Shown: positions 53,450-63,670 of the stretch, piece by piece
Layout: each line of letters begins with the position of its first letter
How positions within the stretch are numbered: the first letter of the stretch is position 1
Assembly (NCBI GenBank): GCA_016715795.1
Contig: JADJXP010000002.1
Span: 2,181,285 to 2,245,284, forward strand
Length of the DNA stretch: 64,000 bases
Direction: 5' to 3'
Source of the DNA: Chloracidobacterium sp.
GTDB taxonomy: Bacteria; Acidobacteriota; Blastocatellia; Pyrinomonadales; Pyrinomonadaceae
Translations under genes and position numbers: made by a program
Notes under the pieces: generated by a model
Databases searched by the model: none
What the model saw: the letters and a program-made list of their open reading frames with translations, nothing else
What the model was told of the DNA's origin: nothing

Positions 53450-55893
53450 ATGGCAGAAGCAAAACCATACGTTCTGGACCTCTCAGAGGTGAGCGCCGAT
53501 GATGTCGCGCTCGTTGGAGGCAAGTGCGCGAGCCTCGGTGAATTGTTTCGTGAGCTGACGACGCAGGGTGTGCGGGCCGTTGACGGCTTTTCGACGACGA
53601 GCCATGCTTACAATCTCTTCGCCGAGACCAATGATCTGCGAAAGCGTCTAAAGGCCCTGCTCAAGGGTCTCGATATCAACGATCTCGATGAGCTTGCGCG
53701 TGTCGGAGCGGAAGCCCGGCGGCTGATGTCGAGACGCCCTTTCCAAAGGATGTCGAGGCGGCAATAATCGAGTCGTACCACCGCCTGGGCAAGCGTTCCG
53801 GTAAGAAGAACTGTGAGGTTGCGGTGCGCTCGTCCGCCACGGCCGAAGACCTGCCGGACGCATCCTTTGCAGGCCAGCAGGACACGATCCTCAACGTCCG
53901 TGGCGAGGCCCGCCTTATCGAGGCGTGCCACCAGTGCTATGCCAGCCTGTGGACAGATCGTGCTATCTCGTATCGCACCGCAAAGGGCTTTGACCATTTT
54001 GATGTGGCGTTGTCGATCGGTATCCAGCCGATGGTGCGTTCAGACGCGGCATGTTCGGGCGTTATGTTCACGCTCGATACCGAGAGCGGATTTCGCGATG
54101 CGGTCGTGATAAACGGCGCATGGGGCCTTGGCGAGGCGGTCGTGCAAGGCATGGCGACGCCGGACGAATGGATCGTCTTCAAGCCGACGCTCAAGCTGGG
54201 CTTCCGCCCGATCGTCACGCGAAAGCTGGGCGTGAAAGAGGTCAAGATGGTCTTTAACGACGACGGCGTGGGCACTGCGGTGCGCGACGTTGTCGAGAGC
54301 CAGCGAAAGCGTTTCTGCCTCGCGGGCTTTGAGGTCTTTGCGGCTTGCCCAGTGGGCTTGCGCCATCGAGGACCATTATTCAAAGCGTGCCGGCCATTCG
54401 CGACCGATGGATATCGAATGGGCGAAGGACGGCATCACCGGTGAGCTCTTTATTCTCCAGGCTCGTCCTGAGACCGTCCATGCTCAGCGAAAAGATAATT
54501 TTATTGAAAAATACAAGCTGACCGGCACACGGTGCACCTCTCGCATCCGGCGTAGCGGTCGGCGAGAAGATCGGCCACGGCACGGCGCACGTCCTGCTCG
54601 ATCCGTCTAAGCTCAACACGTTTCAGGAAGGTGAGATCCTCGTGACCTCGATGACCGATCCGGCGTGGGAACCCATAATGAAGCGAGCGTCAGCCATCGT
54701 CACCGACCGCGGCGGCCGGACGTGTCTGGCGCGATCATCAGCCGCGAACTCGGCATTCCGTGTATCGTCGGCACCGGCAACGCGACTGAGCAGATCAAGA
54801 ATGGGGCTCCGGTAACCGTCTCGTGTGCCGAGGGCGAGCGGGGCAACATCTATTACGGCAAGATCGACTTTAAGGTCGAAAAGCAGAGGATCGACGACAC
54901 GGTGCGCCCACGGACGCAGATAATGATGAATGTAGGCGATCCCGACAACGCCTTCGCCGTTTCGCGGCTGCCAAACGACGGCGTCGGCCTCGCGAGGCTC
55001 GAATTCATCATCAACAACCACATAGGCATTCATCCGATGGCGTTAGTGAATTATCCCAATCTTCGCGACCGCAGGACCATCGATCTGATCGCTGAACGCA
55101 TCCTCGAAGAGGATCCGAAAGAGTTCTTTGTCCGGAGCCTGGCCGAAGGCGTCGGCCGGATCCTGGCGACGTTCTATCCGAAACCGGTGATCGTCCGCAT
55201 GTCGGATTTCAAATCGAACGAGTATGCAATGCTCATTGGCGGCGGCGAGTTTGAGCCCGAGGAAGAAAATCCGATGATCGGATTCCGCGGCGCGTCGCGA
55301 TATTACGACGACCGCTATCGTGCAGGCTTTAAGCTTGAATGCCAGGCGCTGCTCCGGGCCCGCGAGGATATGGGCCTGACCAATATCAAGCCGATGATCC
55401 CATTCTGCCGAACGGTCGAGGAGGGCGAAAAGGTGATCGCACTGATGGCCGAGTATGGCCTCGTCAGGGCGAGAACGAGCTTGAGATATATGCGATGTGC
55501 GAACTGCCGTCAGACGTCGTTTTTGCCGATGAATTTCTCAAGGTCTTTGACGGCTACTCGATAGGCTCTAATGACCTCACTCAGCTTGCCCTCGGACTCG
55601 ACCGCGACAGCGAGATGGTCGCACACCTGTTTGACGAACGGAACGGCGCCGTCGAGAAGATGGTCGCGATGGCGATTGACGCGGCCGTGCAAAACGGCAA
55701 GAAGATCGGCATCTGCGGCCAGGCACCGTCCGATTATCCTGAGTTCGCTGACTTCCTCGTTCAACGAGGCATCAACTCGATCTCACTAAACCCGGATACG
55801 GTCATCCAGACAACCCAGCACATACTTGAGACCGAACGTTCCATGGGCATCGAAGGCGAGGCCGCCAGCCCGAAGCTCCGCGCTGTAAAGTAG
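53450..55893 (+). CDS. ppsA: Phosphoenolpyruvate synthase, several frameshifts
   Basis: ATG 53450. The N-terminal ATP-binding part VLDLSEVSADDVALVGGKCASLGELFREL and EVAVRSSATAEDLPDASFAGQQDT, then IEWAKDGITGELFILQARPETV, the swivelling-domain segment GGRTC-x, and the PEP-binding barrel GVGLARLEFIINNHIGIHPMAL to YSIGSNDLTQLALGLDRDSE and GICGQAPSDYPEFA. Breaks lie near 53735, 54340, 54535, 54730 and 55465. The catalytic histidine codon after GGRTC coincides with the 54730 indel and cannot be read. Repaired length about 812 residues, as in the family. It makes PEP from pyruvate. Confidence 0.9.
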
Positions 55894-55897
55894 TCCC

Positions 55898-56057
55898 GCG
55901 GCTTGCCGCCCTATTTGCGGAGCAGCTTGCTGCTCCGTTCGTCCGCCGTGGTCTGCGCGGCTTGCCGCCACCGAACGCGTGGCAGCGGCAAGCCGCGATT
56001 GAGTTTACAGATGTTCGGAGGAGCAAGCTCCTCCGCAAATAGAGCGGCGGAGCCGCG
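55898..56057. repeat. Nested palindromic element after ppsA
   Basis: Arms CTATTTGCGGAGCAGCTTGC (from 55911) and its near-inverse ending CTCCGCAAATAG at 56042 are flanked by CGCGGCTTGCCGC-like outer arms (55898 and to 56057). Each arm also folds on itself, for instance GGAGCAGCTTGCTGCTCC and GGAGGAGCAAGCTCCTCC, and the middle contains GCGGCTTGCCGC/GCGGCAAGCCGC. It is a further palindromic family, different from those at 13.4 and 14.4 kb. Confidence 0.75.
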
Positions 56058-56137
56058 CATCTCCTGCAGGTCATCTACAAGTCCAGGCCTTCTGCCCGAG
56101 TGAGACGGGCGGCCTAGATAATGTTAAGTTAGTAGGC

Positions 56138-56677
56138 GTGCAGCGCCCTGTCGAGTACATCCCGGTCGAGATCTCGTCCCGATTTCGCCGACAGGCGTGG
56201 CGGGCGTGGGCCGTCGGTCTCTCAGTGGTCGTGGTCTGGGTGCTCTTGATCGTCTTGGCACCGGTCGCAAAAGCGAATGCCGTCGACGCCGTCGCCTCGC
56301 CGCTTTACACATTCTTTCGTTTTCTCTGTCACCAAATCCCTGAGCGTTCCGTTCATATCGCAGGCGAACAGTTCGCGGTCTGCTCGCGCTGCTTCGGCGT
56401 CTATTTTGGCATTCTGCTCGGCTTTGTCATTTTATCCGCTGTGGCCCGCATTGACGAGATCGAACCGCTACCAAAGGTTTGGCTCTTCCTCGCTCTCATT
56501 CCCATCGGCATCGACTGGTCGCTCACTTTCTTTGGAATTTGGGAGAATACGCAAGCGTCGCGTTTTTTTACAGGTCTGATCCTAGGCGTCGCGTGTGCTA
56601 CGTTCATCGTCCCGGCGATCGTCGAAATAACCAGAAACCTCTCCCGGCGGCGAACTTTCGTTGACTCAAGTTCGTAA
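56138..56677 (+). CDS. DUF2085 membrane protein
   Basis: 179 residues, intact, from GTG 56138. Four membrane helices. The signature pair FLCHQIPERSVHIAGEQFAVCSRCFGVYFG (CHQ and SRC) defines DUF2085 and could bind metal. Then LALIPIGIDWSLTFFGIW and RFFTGLILGVACATFIVP follow. Function unknown. It is one of the few unbroken genes in this part of the window. Confidence 0.88.
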   Translation: MQRPVEYIPVEISSRFRRQAWRAWAVGLSVVVVWVLLIVLAPVAKANAVDAVASPLYTFFRFLCHQIPERSVHIAGEQFAVCSRCFGVYFGILLGFVILSAVARIDEIEPLPKVWLFLALIPIGIDWSLTFFGIWENTQASRFFTGLILGVACATFIVPAIVEITRNLSRRRTFVDSSS

Positions 56678-56696
56678 ACAAACGCAAGATCAAGCT

Positions 56697-56931
56697 ATGA
56701 ATTTTACCCGCGAATCTGCCGTCGCCGAGGTGACACTGGCCGGCGTTACCGATAAAGACTTTCCCCGACGCATCGCTCGGTGCCCCTGCGGCGGATGAGA
56801 TGGCGGCACAGATGATATCGAGCGGTTGGCAGATCGGCCTCAAGCGACCGGGCGGAAGTTTGAGTATCGGGGCGATAAATATCAGCTTCGGTTCGCACAA
56901 CTTTGAGGGAGCAAATTACGTCGTAGAATAA
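56697..56931 (+). CDS. Small hypothetical protein, one frameshift
   Basis: The N-terminal frame reads from ATG 56697 (NFTRESAVAEVTLAGVTDKDFP); after one base near 56767 the second frame continues DASLGAPAADEMAAQMISSG and ends at TAA 56931. Joined length about 78 residues. The continuity of reasonable codons in one direction supports a gene. I do not recognise a family. It lies 19 nt after the DUF2085 gene and may be co-transcribed. Confidence 0.5.
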
Positions 56932-56962
56932 GAGTTTACGCTGAACTTTCGGGAGCAGTATC

Positions 56963-58390
56963 ATGAATCGCAATAATATTTGGATACACGTCACGCTGGC
57001 GGTGGTTTTGGTTGTATTCGCAGCCGTGCTTGGCCAGATCGAACGTTGGCGTGCGACCCTGGCGGTGCCGACGCCGCCACAGACCAAGGCTCTACCGGCG
57101 AGGAAAACCGGTGTCCCGGAGGTGCTGGTGCGTTTCAAGCCGGGCGTTACGCTTGATCGCATTCGCGCTGTCGCATCAGCAAATAATGACCGGCTCAATG
57201 ACGAGATCGAATCCGTTGCCGGATTGACAGTTATCGACGACCTGGATAACGCAGATCTTCGCGGAGGTTGCCCGGCAGTATGCCGCCATGGATGATCTGG
57301 TAGCCTACGCCGAGCCAAATATCAGGATCAAGCTCGACGATCCGATCGTTAAGGAAAGCCCGCGTGACCTCGTTCATCGTGAGACAGGCAAAAACAGCCC
57401 GAACGATCCGATGTTCATCGAGCAGTGGGCGTTGAATAACACCGGTGCCGACGGCGGCACGCGCCGCCGACATTGACGCGTTAGAAGCCTGGCAGACCAC
57501 GACCAGCGGCGAAGAGGTTGTCGTAGCAGTGCTCGACACGGGCGTCGATTACACGCACGAGGACCTGCGGGAAAATATGTGGATGCGGCCGTCAAATATG
57601 CCCGCTTATGTCGATGACGAACTGGGGCAATTCAACGATCTGCATGGCTACAATGGCACAGACCAGGCCTCGGACCCGATGGATGACAACGGCCACGGCA
57701 CTCATTGCGCAGGCATCATCGGTGCCGAGGGCGACAATGGGCTCGGCGTCACGGGCATTAATTGGAAGGTCAAGATCCATGCCGCTCAAGTTCCTCGGCC
57801 GCGGCGGTTTTGGCTCGACCGACGATGCGATAGCGGCGATCAATTACGCTATCGACCGCAAGAAAGCGGGCGTGAACGTCCGCGTCATCAGCGAGCTGGG
57901 GTTCGCGCCCGAGGTCAAAGGCTCTCGAAGATACGATCCGCGCGGCAGGCGATGCCGGCATCCTGTTCGTTGCCGCGGCCGGAAACGATGGCTCGGACAA
58001 TGACAAGCGTGGCCATTTCCCGTCCAACTACGACCTGCCGAATGTCCTCAGCGTGGCGGCGCTCGACCGCAACGACGCACTCGCGTCATTCTCAAATTTT
58101 GGCGGCAAGACCGTTCATGTGGCCGCTCCGGGCAAGGACATTCTCTCGACCTGGCTCAACAACGGCTATCGTGAAGCGTCCGGCACCTCGATGGCGACGC
58201 CGTATGTCTCAGGCGTCGCAGCCCTGATCATCGCCAATGAGCCGCGTATCTCGGTAAAGGCCCTTCGAGAGCGCCTCACTCGAGAGCGGTGATAAGCTAA
58301 ATGGCCTTTCGGGCCGCACGGTCTCAGGCGGCCCGCATATGTGCCGCGAACGCCCTGGCCGGGAGCACCAAAAACCATCTGCCGCATTAA
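56963..58390 (+). CDS. Subtilisin-like (S8) serine protease, several frameshifts
   Basis: Begins with an N-terminal membrane or signal segment (IWIHVTLAVVLVVFAAVLG). A propeptide-like inhibitor part follows (VPEVLVRFKPGVTLDRIRAVAS). The catalytic triad is present: Asp in VVAVLDTGVDYTHEDL, His in DDNGHGTHCAGIIGAE and Ser in ASGTSMATPYVSGVAAL, with oxyanion Asn in FVAAAGNDGSDND. The parts lie in different frames; breaks are near 57257, 57463, 57785, 57925, 58275 and 58343. Stop taken as TAA 58388. Repaired length about 475 residues. Exported protease; the substrate is unknown. Confidence 0.87.
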
Positions 58391-58587
58391 CTCACCATTT
58401 GGTCTAGGCCAGACCGACTTTGTGACGAACTATCGGCCCGTCGGCTGGTCAATAGGATTGTAACCTGCTCTAAATACACGCTTTGGCTCTGAGTGCGAGA
58501 TCGAGTAGCACTTTGGCACGCCCTTTGCCATACGACAGGTGAGCAATGGCCAGATCATTGCCTAGTTTTACTAAAAGGGAGAAAACA

Positions 58588-59187
58588 ATGAACAAAGTTA
58601 AGAGAATTATCGGGTTAATGGCATTTACCTTGATGATCCTGAGCTTGCCGGCCATCGCTTCGGCACAGTGGCGTAATGACGACGACGATTACAACCGCAA
58701 TGGCCGCTATGGCAACGGACAATACGGCGGCTGGGGCAATGGCGGTTATGGTAACGGCCAGTACGGCGGCTATGGCAATTTGAGCTCCACGATCAGAGAC
58801 CTCAAGAGAAAGTCCAGCCAATTTGAACGCCAGATGGACCGTTCGGCTCGACCGCATGACCGTTATGACGGAACCGATCGCGAGGACCGCATCATGGATA
58901 CCGTTCGCGATTTTGACAACGCCGTCGATCAACTGAATTCGGGCAGAAATCGCCAGAATAATGGCGAGATCCGCCGCGTACTCGACCTCGGCCGGCAGGT
59001 CGATCGACAGATGGCCCGGCTCAGGCTGAACGGTAACCTGAGCCAGCTTTGGAACTCGATCCAGTATGACCTGAATACGCTCGGGAACGCGTACGGCTAC
59101 AACAACAATCGTGGCCGCCGCAACGGTGGATGGGGCAACGGCCGTAACAACGGGAACAATAACCTGCCGAACTGGTGGCCGTTCTGA
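58588..59187 (+). CDS. Secreted Gly/Asn/Tyr-rich small protein
   Basis: About 199 residues from ATG 58588, 6 nt after AAAGGGAG. Signal peptide ends IASAQ. Residues about 35-70 are a repeat of GNGQYGG-WGNGGYG type; the middle (70-160) is helical and Arg-rich (IRDLKRKSSQFERQMDR); the C-terminus is again N/G/R-rich, ending LPNWWPF. A strong intrinsic terminator follows. No family recognised; the composition suggests an extracellular structural protein. Intact despite the indel-rich surroundings. Confidence 0.8.
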   Translation: MNKVKRIIGLMAFTLMILSLPAIASAQWRNDDDDYNRNGRYGNGQYGGWGNGGYGNGQYGGYGNLSSTIRDLKRKSSQFERQMDRSARPHDRYDGTDREDRIMDTVRDFDNAVDQLNSGRNRQNNGEIRRVLDLGRQVDRQMARLRLNGNLSQLWNSIQYDLNTLGNAYGYNNNRGRRNGGWGNGRNNGNNNLPNWWPF

Positions 59188-59214
59188 TCTGATAGACCTC
59201 CCAATTTTCGTTTT

Positions 59215-59243
59215 GGCCCGTGTCGCGAGATACGGGCCTTTTT
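59215..59243 (+). terminator. Intrinsic terminator
   Basis: GGCCCGT (59215-59221) and ACGGGCC (59232-59238) form a 7-bp stem followed by TTTTT, 28 nt after the stop of the Gly/Asn-rich protein gene. Confidence 0.85.
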
Positions 59244-59300
59244 GTTTGCCTGGCCGCTGTCCGGATTGCGAGTTGTCGTAAATAAAACTAACCTAGTCCC

Positions 59301-60145
59301 GTGCCCGGAACGCTTTACCTCGTCGCGACGCCTATCGGCAATCTGCAGGATATTACCCTGCGAGCTCTCGACGTGCTGCGCACCGTAGATCTGATCGCAT
59401 GCGAAGATACGCGGCGCACGGGCAATCTACTGAACCACCTGCGTATCTCGAACCGCATGGTCAGTTACCACGAACACAATGAGCACGAGCGTGCCGAGGA
59501 GCTTGCCGACCGTTTGCTCGCGGGTGCCTCGATAGCCGTCGTTTCGGACGCAGGCACGCCCGGCATAAACGACCCTGGTTTTCGCATCGTCGGGCGTGCG
59601 ATCGAGATCAGGGCCTCAGTTAGTTGCCGTACCGGCCCGGCGGCGTTCGTTAGTGCGGCTGTGGTTTCGGGGCTTGCCACGGATTCGCTGTTCTTCGGCG
59701 GGTTCCTGCCGTCAAAACGGTCTGAACGCCGCAAACGTCTCGAGGCTGTCAGCGAATTGCCGGCGACGCTGATCTTCTACGAAGCTCCTCATCGATTGGC
59801 CAGATCACTCGTAGATTGTGCCGATGTCCTCGGCGACCGCCAGGCCGTCATCGCCCGTGAACTTACAAAAATGCATGAAGAGGTCGTCCGCGGATCGCTG
59901 TCTCAGCTCGCGACGCGTTATGCCGACAGCAAGGTCAAGGGCGAGATCGTCCTGTTGATCGATCGGCAGAAGGCGGAGCGTGTCGTGCAGGGGTGAACCT
60001 AAGTCGCTCGCAAAACGGATCAGAGCCTTGGAGAAAGAGGGCTTGATCCAAAGACGGCACTCAAGAAGGTCGCGAAAGAGTTTGGTCTGAGCAAGTCCGA
60101 AACCTATCGTCAGATGCTGGTCAAGCCCGGGAAGCGCGAAAATAA
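59301..60145 (+). CDS. rsmI: 16S rRNA 2'-O-methyltransferase RsmI, frameshifted
   Basis: From GTG 59301: GTLYLVATPIGNLQDITLRAL, LIACEDTRRTGNLLNHL, VVSDAGTPGINDPGF and LIFYEAPHRLARSL are all family signatures. A pair of compensating indels near 59609 and 59634 scrambles the short segment before GPAAFVSA (expected A-x-PGP). After an early stop at 59996 the C-terminal domain continues in another frame (SLAKRIRALEKEGL, then DPKTALKKVAKEFGLSKSETYRQ) to about TAA 60143. Methylates C1402 of 16S rRNA. Confidence 0.9.
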
Positions 60146-60147
60146 AA

Positions 60148-60171
60148 GCCGGCGGCGTAACCGCCGCCGGC
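60148..60171 (-). terminator. Intrinsic terminator for the M28 peptidase gene
   Basis: GCCGGCGGCG/CGCCGCCGGC, a 10-bp perfect stem with a 4-nt loop. Read on the minus strand it is followed by TTTTATTTT, so it ends the minus-strand transcript; it also lies just after the rsmI end on the other strand. Confidence 0.8.
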
Positions 60172-60195
60172 CTCTTATCGGTCAGTTGACGCCGC

Positions 60196-61826
60196 TTAAC
60201 GTTCGGTCAATTCCGGCGGAAGCGTTTTGTCCACCGCAGGACGGCGCTTGAGATCGGCGAGCTCCCATAATGTGAGCAGAATGGTCCGCGTGACCTTTTC
60301 CATTTTCTGGTAATCGATCTTGTCAGCGTGATCGCCGACGCCGTGATAGTCCTCGTGAACGCCGTCAAACCAAAATGTCACAGGAATTCCGTTCAGCATA
60401 GTTAAAAATGGTCCGAGCGGAAAAAGAACCGTTCAGGATCCTTCGGGTCGTCGTAGCGCGTGTTGTAGCCAGGCCCCAGATACGACTTGTTCGTTTGGTC
60501 AACGACCGTGCCCAGGGCCGAACTCATCATGTCTTTGCCGATCACGTAGATCTCGCTTTCACCTGAGAGGTCCTTGTTCTTCGGATTAGTGTCGCCGGGC
60601 TTCTTCTGGCGCGGCCGATCATATCAACATTCAGCTGAGCGACGACCTGTTTAATATCGACTGTCGGAAACTTATTAAAGTATTCGCGCCCCACAAGCCT
60701 TTTCCTCGCCGCAATGCCAAACAAACAAAATTGACCGTCTCGGCCTGAGCCGAGTCTTAGCAAGGGCCTCGGCAATGCTCAGCACGGCCGTCGTTCCGGA
60801 GCCGTCATCATCAGCACCGTTAAAGATCTTATCGTCGCCGGGCACGTTGGGATTGATCCCGACGTGGTCGTAATGCGCGCCGATCGCCACCATCTCGTCC
60901 TTTAACTTAGGGTCGCGGCCCTCCCAGACGGCGGCGACATTCTGCGTCCATTTCGTTTCGACCTTCCCGGCCGTTGTCATCGATGCGGTCTTGTTCAGCG
61001 CGAACGAGGTCGCCGAGTCCTTTCCGGCAGTCTCTCCGGAAAGATCGTATCGGCGACCGACGCTGAAACGAGCATCGACGGCAGACCAGCTTTATTGGTT
61101 GGCGTATCGCGAAGTTTCTCCGGAAATGTAGAGCCGCGGCCGATAAAGTTGCGAAGCTGGGGCCAAAATCCCTGTATCTGGGGTGATGCGATAAGGATCA
61201 TACCGACAACCATGCGCCTCGGCATACGTGATCGGATCGGCCCAATCCGTGCCTTTGACGCCATTTAGGTCGTCGTCGGTCCACGCCCTTTGGCGGGTTC
61301 GTGGGACGATCCGGCCGTGACCGTCCTTCGCCGTAAATGACGACGATCTTGCCTTTGACATCAACGCCTTCGTAGGCGTCGATGCCCTTAGCCCTGACCA
61401 TCCAGCCATGCCGCACATAGACGAGCGGGGCGTCAACGGTCGTATTTCCACTCGTTCGGTAAAAATCCTGAAAATACTTCCAGCGGCTGGCCGCCGATCG
61501 ATAGCGTGTTGGCGGCCGGATCGACCACCTCGCTTCGCAGAGCGATCTTCTGAAAAAAAGTACCGTTATCGCCCGCGGGCTTAAAGCCCCATCGGCTCAG
61601 GTTCATCGCGATGAATTTCGCTGTCAGGTCGAGGCCCCGCGACGGCGTGTCGCGGCCCTCCATCTCGTCTGACGCGACGAAATGCAGATATTCGCTGATC
61701 TGCTTGGCGGTCACGCCCTCGGCGATCTTGCGTTCGGCTGATGTTACGCGGACAACCCGGTGCCTGGGCTAAGGATTGAAAGACAAATGCCGCTAACAGC
61801 GACAAGGCGGATAAGGTTCTTCTCAT
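60196..61826 (-). CDS. M28-family zinc aminopeptidase, heavily frameshifted
   Basis: ATG 61826 after AGGAG, with a signal peptide (SALSLLAAFVFQSLAQ). Recognised parts in order: AKQISEYLHFVASDEMEGRDTPSRG, VDVKGKIVVIYGEG (protease-associated domain), VAIGAHYDHVGINP with the zinc His, FNGADDDGSGTTAVLSIAEAL with the bridging Asp, CGEEK with catalytic and metal Glu, and WFDGVHEDYHGVGDHADKIDY with the last His. These lie in all three frames with about seven breaks. The repaired length of about 540 residues fits exported M28 peptidases. Follows lpxI on the same strand. Confidence 0.87.
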
Positions 61827-61875
61827 TTTTCTCCTGTCTGGCAAGTGGTGATACGCCGCCGGAGAACGCATTGTT

Positions 61876-62672
61876 TCACACAGGAGTGCCGAGGATGGCG
61901 ATCTTTCTCGAATCCGCGAGGGCCAGCATCGCTTCGCGATCAAAAATCAGCGTCTTGCCCGCCGTTATCGATAGGCATGTTGCTCCGGCCTCGATCATGG
62001 CCTCGACGGTGGGAACTCCGACGACGGGCACGTCAAAACGCATGTACTGATCGGGCTTTGCGACCTTGACTACCGTCAGCTTGCCTTTGGCCAGATCGCC
62101 CGCACGCCGAATGGCGGCATCAGTGCCCTCCATTGCCTCAATGGCAACGCACGCTCGCGAACGCACGACGATCGTCTGGCCGAGATCGAGACCCGCTATT
62201 CCGGCCGCGATGTGAAGGCCGTAATCGATATTCTCGCGTTCGCTCTTGTCAGGCGACCGGCGGGTAAAGCGAGCCTTCGGGCGAGTTGGTCACGAATAAA
62301 AAATGTCGAATCGATCAATTCGATACCTTCTTTGGCGAGTTCTGCGGCGACGCCGCCAATCAGGGCGTCAGTGTTGCGGCGGCAGATTCCAGAGCATCTT
62401 GACCATTCGCACGTCGGGCATGGCGCCCGAGAATATCTGCACGTGCTTGGCCTGGCCGGCCATTATTACCTTTTCGACGCCATGCTTCTTAAAGAACGAC
62501 AGCATCTTGCCCAACTGCCCAATGCCGACCCAGGTCACGACGTCGGCCTCGGCCTCGATCCGAGGTCAGTTTCTTCCTGATCAGCGCGACGGCGAGCGAG
62601 GCGCCAGCGGCGGGCGCCCTCGGCAACCAGAAATGGGAACTGTCCGTTCCCGGCGATCATGCCGTATCTCAT
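61876..62672 (-). CDS. lpxI: UDP-2,3-diacylglucosamine pyrophosphatase LpxI, frameshifted
   Basis: Begins at ATG 62672 (MRYGMIAGNGQFPFLVAEGAR, as in LpxI) and ends after MLALADSRKIAILGTPV. The C-terminal catalytic domain is clear: VAIEAMEGTDAAIRRAG, VKVAKPDQYMRFDVPVVGVPTVEAM and TLIFDREAMLAL. Two or three breaks lie between 62280 and 62600. Expected length about 265 residues. LpxI makes lipid X in lipid A synthesis, so the organism should have an LPS-type outer membrane. Upstream of the M28 gene in the same unit. Confidence 0.88.
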
Positions 62673-62698
62673 CGGCGGCTATTTTAGCAGGAATCGTG

Positions 62699-63212
62699 TC
62701 AGGACAGCAGCATGTGAAACAGTTTTGAATTGCTCGTCATCGCTCGCGATGATCTCCCGGAAGCAGAAGCCGAGCTTCTCCAGCGACCGGACCGAGGCAT
62801 CATTATCGAGTGACGTGATCGCGAAGACCTCAGTGAATCAAGCCCCTCACGCCCGTATCGCGACAACGCCTGCGAAGATTCAAAACCGTAACCTTGCCGC
62901 TCGTATTCGGGCAGGAATGCAAAACCGATGTCCGGCCCCGGCGTGTCGCGTCGGACAAAGCCGCAATTGCCGATCGGCGTTCCGTCTTTGAGGCACGGCA
63001 TACATCGAATAACCATGCTGGCGATAATTGGCAAGGAATCGCTCCCTCGATATACGGCTTGGCCTCCTCGACAGTACGGACGCCTCAGTCGGCGATGCGG
63101 CGGTGGAAATTTTGGCGTGTTGATGAATTGCCAGCACAAAGGCGGCGTCATCCGTGGTCATCTCACGAATGATCAGCCGCTCTGTTTCTGTTATGACGCA
63201 GCCCTTACTCAT
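62699..63212 (-). CDS. GNAT-family acetyltransferase, frameshifted
   Basis: ATG 63212 overlaps the TGA of the upstream bacterioferritin-like gene (TGATG). N-terminal TERLIIREMTTDDAAFVLAI, then in other frames LANYRQHGYSMYAV, LKDGTPIGNCGFVRRDTPGPDIGFAFLPEYERQGYG (acetyl-CoA motif region) and a C-terminus ending KLFHMLLS. Breaks near 63120, 63015 and 62850. Length about 170 residues when joined. Resembles RimJ/RimL-type N-acetyltransferases; substrate unknown. Confidence 0.82.
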
Positions 63213-63663
63213 CAAAGGGCGATCTCGCCCCGGCTTTCTCACCATCTTATTGACCTCGTCGAGATAGGATCTCCTCGAGCAGGACCATCTCGCGGGCATA
63301 TTCCTCGAGGGCGACAGACACGCCTTCGGTGATCGACAGCAGTTCGTAATAGGCATTCGGCGTTGTAGCTCGTGGTCGAGGCTTTCGCAGGATGTCGCCG
63401 ATGTCGTCCTTCTCGATGCTCGAGCAGTGGGCCGATCTTGAGGCTCGGATGGCCGCCAAGCATCGTGACGAATTCACCTGCCTTATGCGCATGGCCCATT
63501 GATTCGTCCACCATTTCCCTCTAGCCACGAGACGATCAGGATTCGGTAACAGCCAAAGACCATCAGGCTGCCAATGCGTATAGCGAACTTCGCCGGCCAG
63601 TTCGAGTTCGGGGATCTTGTTCAATGTGTCGATCGCGTTCTGTCTTTCAGTGTTGTTCGTGAT
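63212..63663 (-). CDS. Bacterioferritin-like protein, frameshifted
   Basis: Fragments in three frames give a ferritin-like four-helix protein of about 150 residues: ERQNAIDTLNKIPELELAGEVRYTHW, then HAHKAGEFVTMLGGHPSLKIGPLLE (the metal-binding GHAxK and loop pattern), EKDDIGDIL, NAYYELLSITEGVSVALEEYAREMVLLEEI and EVNKMVRKPG, ending IAL before TGA at 63214-63212. No ATG or GTG is visible at the expected start near 63660, probably another sequence error. It may store or detoxify iron. Family fit is good, exact subfamily uncertain. Confidence 0.7.
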
Positions 63664-63670
63664 AGATACT

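Noticed and set aside
50573..55893. Programmed frameshifting as an explanation for the broken genes
   Set aside because: Breaks are many, in different sequence contexts and in both directions, including homopolymer and dinucleotide length changes. No shared slippery site is seen.
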